The notes below the pieces were generated by a model. That model worked only from the letters and a program-made list of their open reading frames with translations. It was not told the origin of the DNA and searched no databases. This document shows positions 10,338 to 20,293 of a stretch of DNA of 64,000 nt, piece after piece (within the stretch, counting starts at the first letter, position 1; every line of letters starts with the position of its first letter). The position numbers and the translations under genes are program-made. Source of the DNA: Limnomonas spitsbergensis (Eukaryota > Chlorophyta > Chlorophyceae > Chlamydomonadales); the NCBI GenBank assembly GCA_037349105.1, contig JAYJMM010000039.1:6602501-6666500 (forward strand), written 5' to 3'.

Positions 10338-11133
10338 GAGCTTGGCATCAGGGACGGCCCTCCGGCCTCCTTAAATCCTTGGCCTGCCTGGTCCTTCTTG
10401 TTTGTTGAACTCGGCAGTTGGGCAGGGCTGGAGTGGGGGGTGGGCTGGGGCTGGGCTGAGGCTGGGCTGGGCTGGGCTGGGCTGGTCTGGGTTGGGGCTG
10501 GGCTGGGCTGGGCTGAGCTGGGGCCGGGCTGGTAGCCGCCACTACTGTTGGGGCTGCCCAGCCAACCACCTCCTGCACCTCCGGGACCATGGTGTCGAAG
10601 GCGGCACGGAGCTTTGAAGCTATCCGCTGCTGCAGCTATGGGCGGTCTGACGCCATGTGCCACATGCACTTCCCCAGGTGCATGGCATCCTCACAGTCAC
10701 TCTTCCGTTGCCGCCGTGAGAATGTTTGCGGCAGAGCCACCCCATCGTCGCCCTCCTCACCCTCGACGTCCTCACCGCTACCTCCTCACCGTCGACATCC
10801 ATCCTCATCACCATCTCTGCCACCGCCGCCTCCTCCATTGCCTCATCAGTGGAAGTGCTTACCACGGCTTTATCGATGATCAGTTGGGCCCTCTGGGTGA
10901 GGCTGGCGGGCAGTTTTTTTTTTGGCGATAAATGGCCTCAGGCGATAATTGGGCTTTTTATTAATTATATTATGAGGAAAAAAGCCTGACTGAAACATTG
11001 GCCCAGGGGCTTTTCGCAGCTGCGCAGCGGCTGTACGCCTGTAGCTCGCTCCGGAGTCGCTCACAATCGCTGTTCGGTACCGCCTTTATCTCCGCATCAT
11101 CGAAACACTATCGACTCGCGTGAATCGCTTAAT
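10338..11133. other. Low-complexity and inter-gene stretch
   Basis: Contains a (GGGCT)n-rich block at 10425-10535 and a CACCGCC-rich block at 10740-10860. The segment 10870-11130 separates the minus-strand YqaJ-like gene from a plus-strand open frame and could hold a divergent promoter. No core promoter motif was found. Confidence 0.4.
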
Positions 11134-11289
11134 ATGTCTACATCATCTACTGATTCTAGTCATTCTGGGCGGCCCGTGAAGCGTCGAAATGATGAAATCG
11201 ATCTCTCGAGGGCCACTTCTCCTCGCCAAGCAGGCATTCTCAGCTTTCTTTCTTTCTGGCCATCAGTCACAACCCGTACTTCTTCATAG
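11134..11289 (+). CDS. Short open frame with basic stretch, unknown
   Basis: Encodes 51 residues starting MSTSSTDSSHSGRPVKRRND and ending before a TAG at 11287. The basic cluster RPVKRR could be a nuclear localisation signal. The segment RQAGILSFLSFW resembles the start of the pogo-type transposase at 11936 in carrying a Q-x-x-I-x-x-F motif. An overlapping frame (11189-11551) continues with GRPKG and GPGEAGP repeats. It is probably a transposon-related first exon or a remnant of one. Confidence 0.3.
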   Translation: MSTSSTDSSHSGRPVKRRNDEIDLSRATSPRQAGILSFLSFWPSVTTRTSS

Positions 11290-11677
11290 CCATGGGCATG
11301 GGGTGAAAAGGCCTGGGCGCCCTAAGGGGATTCCAAAGATTGCAGCAAGGTATGGGCCATCAGCAGTTGAGCCGGCGGGAAAGGCAGGGCCATCAGCGGT
11401 TGGGCCGGGAGAGGCAGGACCATCAGCGGTTGGGCCGGGAGAGGCAGGGCCACCAGCGGTTGGGCCCGGAGAGGCCGGGCCACCGGCGGTAGAGGCGTGG
11501 CCAGCAGCTCCTCGGACCGGTATCGGCGCTACCAGTCTAGGTAGTCAGTGATTATCTGCATACGGTATAGCTGCATATTGGGAACTCCCTGACTTGGCCA
11601 GAACTTGCCTCTCATGAATATTGGCTTTGCCGCCTTTACTGATATTGACTTCCGACTTAATTTTCAGTTTGTAGGTA
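11290..11677. other. Short GPGEA-coding repeat and flank of the transposon
   Basis: A 30-36-bp repeat (CAGCGGTTGGGCCGGGAGAGG type) lies at 11385-11500. The rest is unremarkable up to the TA at 11676-11677 that abuts the transposon. Confidence 0.5.
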
Positions 11678-11706
11678 CCGTAGTCACGGACGTGTTTCGT
11701 TATTTT
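11678..11706 (+). repeat. Left terminal inverted repeat of the pogo-like element
   Basis: Starts CCGTAGTCACGGACG after the TA at 11676-11677. Its reverse complement is at 16839-16867 with one mismatch. Confidence 0.85.
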
Positions 11707-11935
11707 GATCGTTCTTTATCTGTCAACGAATCATAACGAAGTAAACTTTAAGGCGTGTTAAGGGGGGACGAATCATAAAAAATGAACAGCCTCCGAAACA
11801 CCGTTCGGTCACTGGTACCGTATGGTACATTGGAGCGTGCCTTGCACTTTGGACAGGCGGCTTCACTATTATTTCCACATGTTAAAACCATGCACTGGTT
11901 GCGGTAAACACCAGTCATGATAAACTAGTACCGCT

Positions 11936-12622
11936 ATGGCTGCCCGCCCCCCTACTAGGGGAGGCAAAGCTCAGCCACCACCACTCCCTCCCGATCAGAG
12001 GTCGATCACGTCCTTCTTCAACAAACGCCCTACAGACGTCTCCCTTCAGCCAGCCACAGCGATTGCCGATGCCGATGAGGCAGCAGATGTACCTTCTCAG
12101 GCTACGGACAGCGGTACCGGCACACCAGCAGCTCTCTCGACGCCCGACGTGGAACTGGTGACGCCTCCTGGCGTAGTGGTGGGAACTGGCGTGAAGAACG
12201 GTACGTTCGTGGCAAACAAGCTTCCGAGGACGCCCTCGGGGCCGAAGAAGAGAAAGAGGTCTGCCCCTAGGAAGGGGCGGCTTCTCGCTGACGACTCGAC
12301 TCATCGAGGCTTGTTCGACCAGCTGAGGATGGCACAAGCTGCACGTCGGGCTCCCGTCAACCTGGCAAGGCCGCATGGCAAGCGGAAAAGGTACTGCGAC
12401 TGGGAGCCTTTGCACAGGCAAATTGTGCTGGATGCATGGCACCATGGCCAGAAGATGAATCCACCCCATGGGAGGACAGCAGTACTTCACAAGCTCCAGG
12501 ACATGCCATGCTTCAAGGAAACCCTCAAGATGTCCACCATGTGGAGCATGATCCAGCGCGGCGAGGCTGAGACTAAGGCGCGGCGTGGCCAGAAGGCCCT
12601 GTCTGAGGAGATGAGAGAGAAG
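11936..12622 (+). CDS. Pogo-like transposase, exon 1 (N-terminal, DNA-binding part)
   Basis: The start ATG opens 229 codons that end in phase 0 at AAG followed by GTGAGA. Residues 21-28 read QRSITSFF, a textbook PCNA-interacting (PIP) box. Basic stretches such as GPKKRKRSAPRKGR look like nuclear localisation or DNA-contact segments. The C-terminal part (KRYCDWEPLHRQIVLDAW onward) is helical and fits the helix-turn-helix DNA-binding region of pogo transposases. Known for the family: Drosophila pogo transposase also carries a PCNA-binding motif. No stop or frame change occurs. This gene has its own introns, all in phase 0. Confidence 0.75.
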
Positions 12623-12972
12623 GTGAGATGGCATTGGTGATGGAATGGTTTGTGACAAGAGCAAAGGCTTGTCAATGTCTCTGGAGTGGATGCTTAGATG
12701 GATGTTGAAACCGGATGCTGGGCTCAGAAGAGAGTTGTGCTGAGTTGACTTGAGATTCAGGCAAGGGCAGACTGCAGACATAGCTGTTGTGAGCCAGCCC
12801 CTTACTGGCCTGGCTTACGGCAGCTATGTCTGCCCTTGCCTGCAGTTGCCACTGCCTGACCTCCCTGATATCCTAAACTAAGCCCCCCTTAACCCTTAAC
12901 CCTAAACTAAGCCCCCCTTAACCCTGTTCATTCTGCCCAGTTTATAATCTTTGTCTTCCTACTGCCATGCAG
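12623..12972 (+). other. Intron 1 of the transposase gene
   Basis: GTGAGA to GCAG, 350 bp. It contains a short duplicated CTAAACTAAGCCCCCCTTAA segment near 12875-12920. Confidence 0.65.
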
Positions 12973-13086
12973 ATCACAGCCATGATTCAGCAGAGAGTGG
13001 ATCGCAAGGAGGAGGTTTCCCCAGGGACCTTGCAGGAGCCTATCCGGCTCATGATCGGCGCAACTGATGAGCGCAACGTGCTGCTG
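12973..13086 (+). CDS. Pogo-like transposase, exon 2
   Basis: 38 codons in phase 0, reading ITAMIQQRVDRKEEVSPGTL and ending ATDERNVLL before a weaker donor (GTGCGA). It joins in frame to ENGGTFKCSP of the next exon. The intron that follows (13087-13276) includes a piece of the CAGCTGCA-type dispersed repeat. Confidence 0.6.
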
Positions 13087-13276
13087 GTGCGACACATAGG
13101 CAGTGTTTTGTAGGGTGCTTCAGCTGCAATTCAGCTGTATTTTGGCATGCGGTCGTGGGGGCCTGGTGCAACATGCCATGTTGCTTTCTAAAAATGTACA
13201 CTCTCCTGGCGCTGACTGATGAGAGCAACTGTATAAAACATGAACTAAATGTATATGATTTCATTGTTGGTTGCAG

Positions 13277-13573
13277 GAGAATGGCGGCACGTTCAAGTGC
13301 AGCCCCACGTGGGTCACGACGTTCCTCCATGACATGGGACTGACCTCGAGAACTGCAACTCAGGCTCCTCAGAAGGTGCCTGCTGATTGGGAAGCGAAGG
13401 TGGACCTGTTCGTCAAGCAGGTGGCGCATCTGATACACCTCCACAAGGTTCCGTCCAGCATGGTCATCAACTTCGACCAGTCAGGCATCAACATTGTTCC
13501 TGTTGGGAATAAGACGTGGGCGGAGAAGAACACACGCAATGTTGGCCTGAGCGGCCTGGATGACAAGCGCCAG
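13277..13573 (+). CDS. Pogo-like transposase, exon 3 (second HTH and first catalytic Asp)
   Basis: 99 codons. The start, FKCSPTWVTTFLHDMGL, matches the CENP-B/pogo-type second DNA-binding helix pattern. VINFDQSGINIVP near the end is the block around the first catalytic aspartate of the DDE nuclease. Acceptor TTGCAG and donor CAG/GTAAGAG are strong, and the phase is 0 on both sides. Confidence 0.8.
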
Positions 13574-13858
13574 GTAAGAGTGGATGCGTGTGAGAAGTAA
13601 GACATAGCGCGGGAAGGACTGAGAACTGAGGACTAAGATTGGGGAAGAGCATTGAGGACTGAGCGTGGGAATGAGAATTGGAGAGTGAACATGGGACTTA
13701 CAACTGTTAACTGAGTACGAAATGAGGAGTAGGAAATGATGAGTATGAAATGAGGACTGAGCACGAGTATGAGATGTGAGAATTGAGGATTGAGGATTGA
13801 GCGCAAGTATAATAACTGAGGACTGAGACATGATTGCCTCCCACCTTGACCCATTCAG

Positions 13859-14734
13859 GTGACTGTGGTCCCGATCATCGCTGCTGATGGTACCCTGGCT
13901 GGTTTTCAGCTCATCGTCGAAGGCAAGACAGCCAGGTCCCTGCCCAACGGTGAAGGATTCAAGCAGCTGAAGGCGCTGGGCACCCACATCACGCACAGCG
14001 CCAACCACTGGTCCAACTTCGACACCATGAAGGAGCTGGTGGACAACTGCATCGTGCCCTATGCGAAGCGTGCTCGGGAGGCTACTGGGCAGTCGTCCAC
14101 TCCGATCATCGTCTTGCTGGACTGCTGGAAGGTGCATCTGCGGAAGGACTTCATCGCTTACATCATCGAGCGCCTGTCCTCGCCTGCAGCAGGCTTCGTA
14201 GCCTCAGCTGGGCAGATGGCAGCGCCAGCGACACCAGCAGCGCCAGCGACACCAGCAGCTGCAGCGACGCCAGCAGTTGCAGCGACACCGGAGGTGATTG
14301 CCGCCATTGCTTCAGCTAAGGCTGATCTGGACGAGGCGCTGCGAGCGAGTGCAATGGTGTCAGGGACCTCATCTGGTGTAGCGGCAGATTCCACAGCTGT
14401 CGCTGCAGCCCGGCTGCGGTTGTCCGCGCTGGAGTCTCCCCAAGCGCCCCCAGCGTCGCCTGAGTCTGACATCAGCGCTTCTGATCTGCACGTCAGTCCC
14501 GGCGCAATCCTGAAGTTCATCCCGGCAGGCTGCACCGGGAAGTGCCAGCCCCTGGATGTCGGGGTTCAGAAGCCGCTGAAGACAGAGATCTGCTTGGCGT
14601 GGAACGGCTATGCATCTGAGATCACTCACATTCAGCTGGAGTTTCTTAATCCATTCAGCCAGAGTTTCTTAATGCATTCAATTACAACCTGTCTTCCAGC
14701 CAAAAAGGCTCGGCCGCGTGGGCGCCTAACTTAA
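13859..14734 (+). CDS. Pogo-like transposase, exon 4 (catalytic core, C-terminus)
   Basis: 291 codons plus stop. IIVLLDCWKVHLRKDF holds the second catalytic Asp and QPLDVGVQKPLK the third. Between them sits an unusual insert of roughly 100 residues rich in Ala, Pro and Thr (APATPAAPATP type), where the family normally has about 30 residues in total. The last ~20 residues come from the GGCCGCGTGGGCGCC short repeat (AKKARPRGRLT), so the natural C-terminus seems replaced or truncated by that insertion. The whole protein would be 657 residues. It cuts and joins transposon ends in the nucleus. Activity of this copy is uncertain because of the tail. Confidence 0.75.
   Translation: MTVVPIIAADGTLAGFQLIVEGKTARSLPNGEGFKQLKALGTHITHSANHWSNFDTMKELVDNCIVPYAKRAREATGQSSTPIIVLLDCWKVHLRKDFIAYIIERLSSPAAGFVASAGQMAAPATPAAPATPAAAATPAVAATPEVIAAIASAKADLDEALRASAMVSGTSSGVAADSTAVAAARLRLSALESPQAPPASPESDISASDLHVSPGAILKFIPAGCTGKCQPLDVGVQKPLKTEICLAWNGYASEITHIQLEFLNPFSQSFLMHSITTCLPAKKARPRGRLT
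14699..14730. repeat. Short interspersed GGCCGCGTGGGCGCC motif inside transposase end
   Basis: AAAAAGGCTCGGCCGCGTGG followed by GCGCCTAAC. It supplies the final codons of the transposase frame, so it arrived after, or defines, the present 3' end. Confidence 0.6.
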
Positions 14735-14929
14735 GGGAGCGAGACAAACACAAGGGGCTGACCGCTGTGCCGTCCTCTAGGGTCAGCCGAGCCGCAGCCT
14801 GAAGTTTGAGCGTAGGCAAGCACACTCCCTTCGACAAGTGCAGCCCCAGGCGTGCTCCAGCACAACACCCGCCGCACCATAGGCTGAAACTATGCACGGT
14901 AGGCGGCCGCAAACCTGTGTTAAATAGCA

Positions 14930-16290
14930 GGATTTGAGAATGGAGCCGTGCCGCAGCAGCAGCTCAATGCTAATGATAATATAATGTGGGTATGATCTTG
15001 CATTCCCCTGGTTGGGCCCAAGGCTAGCAGTTGCACTGGTGTGACACCTGCACTGATTGGGACCACACCCAGACCAGCCTACGGCCGGATGCCCCCGCAA
15101 CGCGCATTTGAGAATGGAGCCGTGCCGCAGCGACAGCACAATGCTAATGATAACATGATGTGGGTATCATGCATTCCCCTGGTTGGGCCCAAGGCTTGCA
15201 GTTGCACTGGTGTGACACCTGCACTGATTGGGACCACACCCAGACCAGCCTACGGCCGGATGCCCCCGCAGCGCGCATTTGGGAATGGAGCCGTGCCGCA
15301 GCGGCAGCTCAATGCTAATGATAATATAATGTGGGAATGATCTTGCATTCCCCTGGTTGGGCACAAGGCTAGCAGTTGCACTGGTGTGACACCTGCACTG
15401 ATTGGGACCACACCCAGACCAGCCTACGGCCGGATGCCCCCGCAGCGCGCATTTGGGAATGGAGCCGTGCCGCAGCGACAGCTCAATGCTAATGGTAATA
15501 TGATATGGGTATCATGCATTCCCCTGGTTGGGCCCAAGGCTTGCAGTTGCACTGGTGTGACTCTGCACTGATTGGGACCACACCCAGACCAGCCTACGGC
15601 CGGATGTCCCCGCAGCGCGCATTTGGGAATGGAGCCGTGCCGCAGCGGCAGCTCAATGCTAATAATAACATGATGTGGGTATCATGCATTCCCCTGGTTG
15701 GGCCCAAGGCTTGCTGTTGCACTGGTGTGACACCTGCACTGATTGGGACCACACCCAGACCAGCCTACGGCCGGATGCCCCTGCAGCGCGCATTTGGGAA
15801 TGGAGCAGTGCCGCAGCAGCAGCTCAATGCTTATGATAATATAATGTGGGTATGATCTTGCATTCCCCTGGTTGGGCCCAAGGCTAGCAGTTGCACTGGT
15901 GTGACACCTGCACTGATTGGGACCACACCCAGACCAGCCTACGGCCGGATGCCCCCGCAGAGCGCATTTGATAATTGAGCCGTGCCGCAGCGACAGCTCA
16001 ATGCTAATAATAACATGATGTGGGTATCATGCATTCCCCTGGTTGGGCCCAAGGCTAGCAGTAGCACTGGTGTGACACCTGCACTGATTAGGACGACGCA
16101 TGGATCGGCCTACTACCTCCGGTTGCCCCCATTACGCGCATTTGAGTATGGATACGTGCTGCAGCGTCAGCTCAATGCTACTGACATCATTTGTGTGGGT
16201 ATCATGCAATCTCCTGGTTGGGCATGCATGAGGCTACGGCGTTGATAACAACTGCACCGGTATTATTGCAATACACTGATTGGGATAACA
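14930..16290. repeat. 171/174-bp satellite array inside the transposon
   Basis: About eight monomers. Landmarks (ACGGCCGGAT) fall at 15081, 15252, 15426, 15596, 15767 and 15941, then a decayed one near 16112, giving steps of 170-174 bp. Two monomer forms exist, a long form with GGGTATGATCTTGCATTCC and a short form with GGGTATCATGCATTCC, in the order L S L S S L S S. The last monomers decay toward the right transposon end, and GTACCGGT-rich sequence follows. Part of the monomer (ATTGGGACC..GACCAGCCTA) is related to the dispersed ~150-bp repeat family. Confidence 0.85.
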
Positions 16291-16838
16291 CCAGGCCAGT
16301 CTTCGGCATGCCCATGCAGAGCTCACCTGAGTATGGATCTGGACAGCAGCGGTAAATCCATGGTGCATGTACCGGTATCATGCTGCGGGCACCATGCATG
16401 CTCCAGGTTGGGCTGTAGCTGCCGGTAAAGCTGTACCGGTGATTCACCTGCAGCTTGCACCGGTTATGTATGGTACATGCAGGTAGCACCGGTACGATTC
16501 TAATTGTAACGACGTAAAACGAGGTTGCGCAGTGCCGTTGTTACTGTAGGTAAACTGGTCGCGGTGTAGATGTTGCGCGTGCATCAGTACGGTACCGGTG
16601 TGGCGATGTGTGGACGGTTTGGGTTGTTACCAGTCCCTCCTCGCTGCGTAGCAATACCCAAACGAGCTTGGAGTCCTAAGAACTGAACCAACACACTTAC
16701 AGTCCATTCTACCACGGAATGAGGCGTTTTTAAGGGTACACGAACCAAAATTTGTGCATTTTTTAAGGGGCAACGAATCAAAAAAACGATAAGGTCAGCG
16801 ATAAATCAATTTGCTTTCTTAAGCAACAACGAACTTCG
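16291..16838. other. Right non-coding part of the transposon
   Basis: Rich in ACCGGT motifs up to about 16620, then the subterminal TTAAGGGGCAACGAATCA sequence near 16765. No gene. Confidence 0.6.
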
Positions 16839-16867
16839 AAAATAACGAAACACGTCCGTGACTACAG
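16839..16867 (-). repeat. Right terminal inverted repeat of the pogo-like element
   Basis: AAAATAACGAAACACGTCCG.. to CTACAG, followed by TA at 16868-16869. Confidence 0.85.
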
Positions 16868-17020
16868 TATTGTAGGCTTGAGTGCCTTTGAGGCTAGTTA
16901 CGGAGTTTTTGACTTGAATATCGGTACTCATAACATTGACTGAATGGACTAGCACAGTTAAATTACAACAGATTCGGGATAAGAATCTAGAGTTGAAACC
17001 TCACACTGTTTCTGAACTTT

Positions 17021-17140
17021 GGGGGCTGCGCCCCCAAACCCCCACCGGGGGCCGCTGGCCCCCGGACCCCCAGGCGGAGGGGGGGACCCCCCCGCACCCC
17101 CCCCGCGCGGCTTCGCCGCGCCGTCCACACTTTTTCACAT
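17021..17140. repeat. GC-rich palindromic cluster
   Basis: Several short perfect palindromes in a row, such as GGGGGCTGCGCCCCC, GGGGGCCGCTGGCCCCC and GCGCGGCTTCGCCGCGC, with potential for stable hairpins. Related GC-rich hairpin sequence is at 25329-25375 and 61115-61200. It lies at the 3' side of the SWIM-type remnant and could act as a transcript end, but that is a guess. Confidence 0.6.
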
Positions 17141-17159
17141 TCCAGGCTTTTTTAATTAA

Positions 17160-17645
17160 TTGCATATTTTGAAGAGAAAAAAAACTGCTGGCGGGCAGGT
17201 CCTCAAAGCTCCATCGCTCGCTGAAGTGGCTGTCGCTGCTGCTGTGGTGGAAGCTACCAAACATGTGCTTACACACCATGCGGTTGAGGCTGCAGTCGAG
17301 GCACGTGCATGTGCCCTCCTTGATGTTGACGTTGCAGTTGAGGCCGGCAGGGCTGAGCTGCTGTTGGTATGCCTGCAGGCTGGTGCCGATGGGGAGGTGG
17401 CGGTCCCGAACAGCATCTTTCAGCTGGACGGAGAGGGACTCACTGGACTTCTGCACCATGAACTGTGCCGCCGCCGCCTCCCCCACGGGCGTGTTGACCA
17501 TGGCTGTCATGCCCCGCTACTGCCTCAACAGGAGCTTGGCCACCACGCGTGGCCGGCCCAACGTCCAGGTGGGAAGGGTTTTCTTGTGCACCATCAGGTG
17601 CCGCCGAGCTGACTCGACGTTATTCTTCATGTAGTTCTTGATGTA
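17160..17645 (-). pseudogene. SWIM zinc-finger protein remnant, MULE-transposase-like
   Basis: The minus strand reads KNYMKNNVESARRHLMVHKK and GRPRVVAKLLLRQ, then an in-frame TAG. It continues with EAAAAQFMVQKSSESLSV and the zinc-binding pattern CTCLDCSLNRMVCKHMF, which fits the SWIM consensus C-x-C-x(n)-C-x-H. SWIM fingers sit at the C-terminus of Mutator-like transposases and of FAR1-type regulators derived from them. The in-frame stop near 17515 and the lack of the catalytic domain in the window point to a decayed fragment. It could also be an exon pair of a domesticated gene. Confidence 0.55.
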
Positions 17646-17945
17646 GTACGGCAGGATATCGTCCACCTACACCCTGGCAAGCATTTTTTCCTGGCTTCCT
17701 GCGGGCTTCGGGGACGCCCATCTCAGTCTTCACGATGTTCCGCCACCAGGCCTGCAGCCAAGTAGAAATACCGTAGTGATAAGATGATTTGGTAATACGA
17801 TGATATTGGTGAAAGAAATTCGGTGAAAAATAAAAAATGGTGATAACAAATTGGTGAATGGATTTGGCCGCGTTTTCGACAGTGATTTAAATTGGTTACT
17901 GATTCTTTTCTTCTTCTTTTTACATCGCCAGCTTTGGTTCAATCA

Positions 17946-18211
17946 AACTCAGGGGCCCAGTGATATTTTCGTATCATGCAGTCTTCACGGGGTTGAGATG
18001 TTATTTGCAAAATTAGCTTTTGTAAAATCTACGAAATCCTCATTGTTTGGCTCCCTGTACATCATGCACCGCTGTGCCAAAAAGCATTTTGAGACCAGAT
18101 ATGGAAAGCTCTTGTCAAGTCCTATAACTTTTGAGGATGACTTGTTTCCAGATTTTCGTTGCCCCACCTCCCCCTCGCCCTGATATAAGCATTACATTAT
18201 ATAAAGTCAGG
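17946..18211. repeat. Dispersed ~260-bp element, copy 1
   Basis: Nearly the same sequence recurs at 27833-28083, from ATATTTTCGTATCATGCAGT to ATTATATAAAGTCAGG. On the minus strand it encodes a kept piece (MMYREPNNEDFVDFTK). It ends directly against the Tc1-like fragment at 18212, so one of them was inserted next to or into the other. Confidence 0.7.
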
Positions 18212-18340
18212 GAGTTTAAGGTATCCCTGATCAAGGAGGTGGCAGCAATACCCAAGGAGTACTTCTCTAAGCTGGTGGGCAGCATGCCCAAAAGGATCGT
18301 TGCACGCATCCGCAAGAAGGGCGACAAGACAAAATATTGA
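18212..18340 (+). pseudogene. Tc1/mariner transposase, C-terminal fragment
   Basis: About 42 codons ending in TGA, reading AAIPKEYFSKLVGSMPKR then ARIRKKGDKTKY. The order IP-x-x-Y..L..SMP-(K/R)-R....GG/GD-x-TKY is the typical C-terminal end of Tc1-like transposases. No catalytic part is seen nearby, so this is a remnant cut by the 260-bp element. Confidence 0.6.
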
Positions 18341-19507
18341 AAATTCTTGCCACCCGCCGCTGCAGCACAGGGCGGGTCATATGTATCGTAAAAACGTGGA
18401 CAAGCCGAGCATTGCAAGGAGGTTAGGTCATGACTTGATATCAGTTACACATTGACTGTGCTCTAACCTGATTGCTAGCAGTGCACTAATACTGGTAGGC
18501 ACCAACTGTCCCTTGAGATAATCAAACGCAAACACAATGGGCTTAAGAAGTCCACTTGACAGAATCACCAACTCCAATAAATTTATGTTTTGAGATAACT
18601 TGGCCATGCTGAGGGGCCTGCCTCTAATTTTTTGAGGATGTTATATTGCAGTGCTGGCCTCCATAGCTGAAGTATTACCTGATGTAAAGCCTAGGGTTGT
18701 GGCTCTGAAACCACCAGTGCTGTTTTTTTCCATCCTCTCGCAAAACCAGTCCTCGGCAGATCTGGCTGGCTCAGCTCAGATAAGAAGGGGGGCCTGGAAT
18801 AAAGGACATGCAAATCAAGATGTGTGAATAAAGAGTGGATACCTGACTTAAGGCATTCTGGAACTCAGTGGCAGTGATATGGGAGCTTGCATGGCTGAGG
18901 GGCTGCATGGGGCAAGGGGCATGGCTTCCTGACAAGCCACCTTTGCCCCAAATTTGCAGCCTCTGGAGTGGGGAATGGTGCAAAAATTGGGTGAGCAGTC
19001 TTAATGAGCTACTCTCAGGCTCTCTGAATCACCAGACATCATAGCAATCAGACAGGTATGAAGTGAATTCCAATCCATCAAAGACAGCCCTGATGTGGGC
19101 CACATGGAAGGCCATATCTGTATGTTGGATTGGCCAAATGACCCAGGGAAGGTGGCAATGCCTCCGTCTATGGCTTACCTACACCCACTGAAGGGTTTAC
19201 TGAAGGTTCTACCTTAACCGGGTTTTGGCCACTTTTCAGGCTCAGCCGCCGCAAGTTTGGTACCCAACGGGTCAGTTTTTGGCATCCAACTGCCATTCGG
19301 ATTCAAATGATACCCCAACAGACCTCAATAAACCGTGTATGTCAAGCTGATTACAGCACTTGACGATGTAGCAACACACCAGGTCGATCGAGGCAGTTCC
19401 TAGAGAGATTACTTCAAATTGCAGTTGGTACTGCTAGTGTGAACCAGGTTGGGACGGCAGGTCAAACCTCAGTACCCCTAAAACGTGTCGATACATCTGA
19501 CCCGCCC
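18341..19507. other. Stretch without a supported gene
   Basis: No repeat array and no convincing coding frame was seen between the Tc1-like remnant and the left border of duplication copy B. Confidence 0.5.
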
Positions 19508-20250
19508 TGAACGCTGTCCCCTCGCCCAACTCACCTGTATTACATTATCTGTGTTTACCTTTGTTGTTGATTTGTGGCAGCTGGTAGTCCATCCTGCCTG
19601 CTTATTTGGAGGAGCTGCTGCTGTCTGAAGTCCACGACAACTTGTTCATCATTTCCTCTCTGATTTCAACCAAAGGTAGAATCAAGCTGCAACCTGACAG
19701 CGCAGATTTATTATGTACGCACTGAGTGGATGATCAACAACGCACTCGAGTGATCCAGTCGGCGACAAGTCGGCTTTGGGGCACCTGGTCCTGCGGGCCT
19801 GTGTGTAGCTGAGGATGGACGTACGACGGTAGAAGGAACAGAGCCCAGCGATGCTAGCAAAAAAGGGTGGATAATAAACCTTGGTTGCGAGCGAAATGTA
19901 GGTCGTCGCTCTTTGCATGGAACTCGGCTGGCGATTCTGCGAGGGGCATGGCGCGCCAGACCGTGCGACGCGACTAGTGTCGGCGACGACGCGCGCGACG
20001 GACGGACGACGCGTGTAGATCCATGGATCTTGCTTGCCGACCGCGTCGATGCCACGCAGGTCCGATCTCGCATGCAACGCACGACAGACAGGCGTCGGTC
20101 GGCAAAGCCTGACGCTCGATCATGCTTGCGATACAACCTCTTAACCGCTGAACAACATTTGTCGACATAAACGCACACTTTGTCCATCAGTGGGTTATCT
20201 GGGATCTATGGAGGATATAGACGGGACCAGCTGGTGAATGGTGTTTCACC

Positions 20251-20293
20251 TTTGGGCCCTGCTCAAAAAGGCTCGGCCGCGTGGGCGCCCAAC
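20251..20293. repeat. Short interspersed GGCCGCGTGGGCGCCCAAC motif
   Basis: Counterpart of 5451-5492 in copy B. Confidence 0.6.

Larger units (their letters stand above)
11678..16867 (+). mobile_element. Complete pogo-like (Tc1/mariner superfamily) DNA transposon
   Basis: The ends form a 29-bp inverted repeat that matches at all but one position, with the core GTAGTCACGGACGTGTTTCG. The ends are directly flanked by TA dinucleotides (11676-11677 and 16868-16869), as expected for Tc1/mariner insertion into TA. Subterminal stretches on both sides carry TTAAGGGG..ACGAATCA motifs in the same direction. Inside are a four-exon DDE transposase gene (11936-14734) and a tandem satellite (14930-16290). 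The length, 5.19 kb, is large for the group because of the satellite. Nearly intact ends and an open transposase suggest a young or recently active copy. Confidence 0.85.

Noticed and set aside
15041..15855. Plus-strand frames with TPALIGTTPRPAYGRM repeats
   Set aside because: Follow from the 171-bp satellite period (57 codons). The long monomers introduce stops, so no extended protein is kept.
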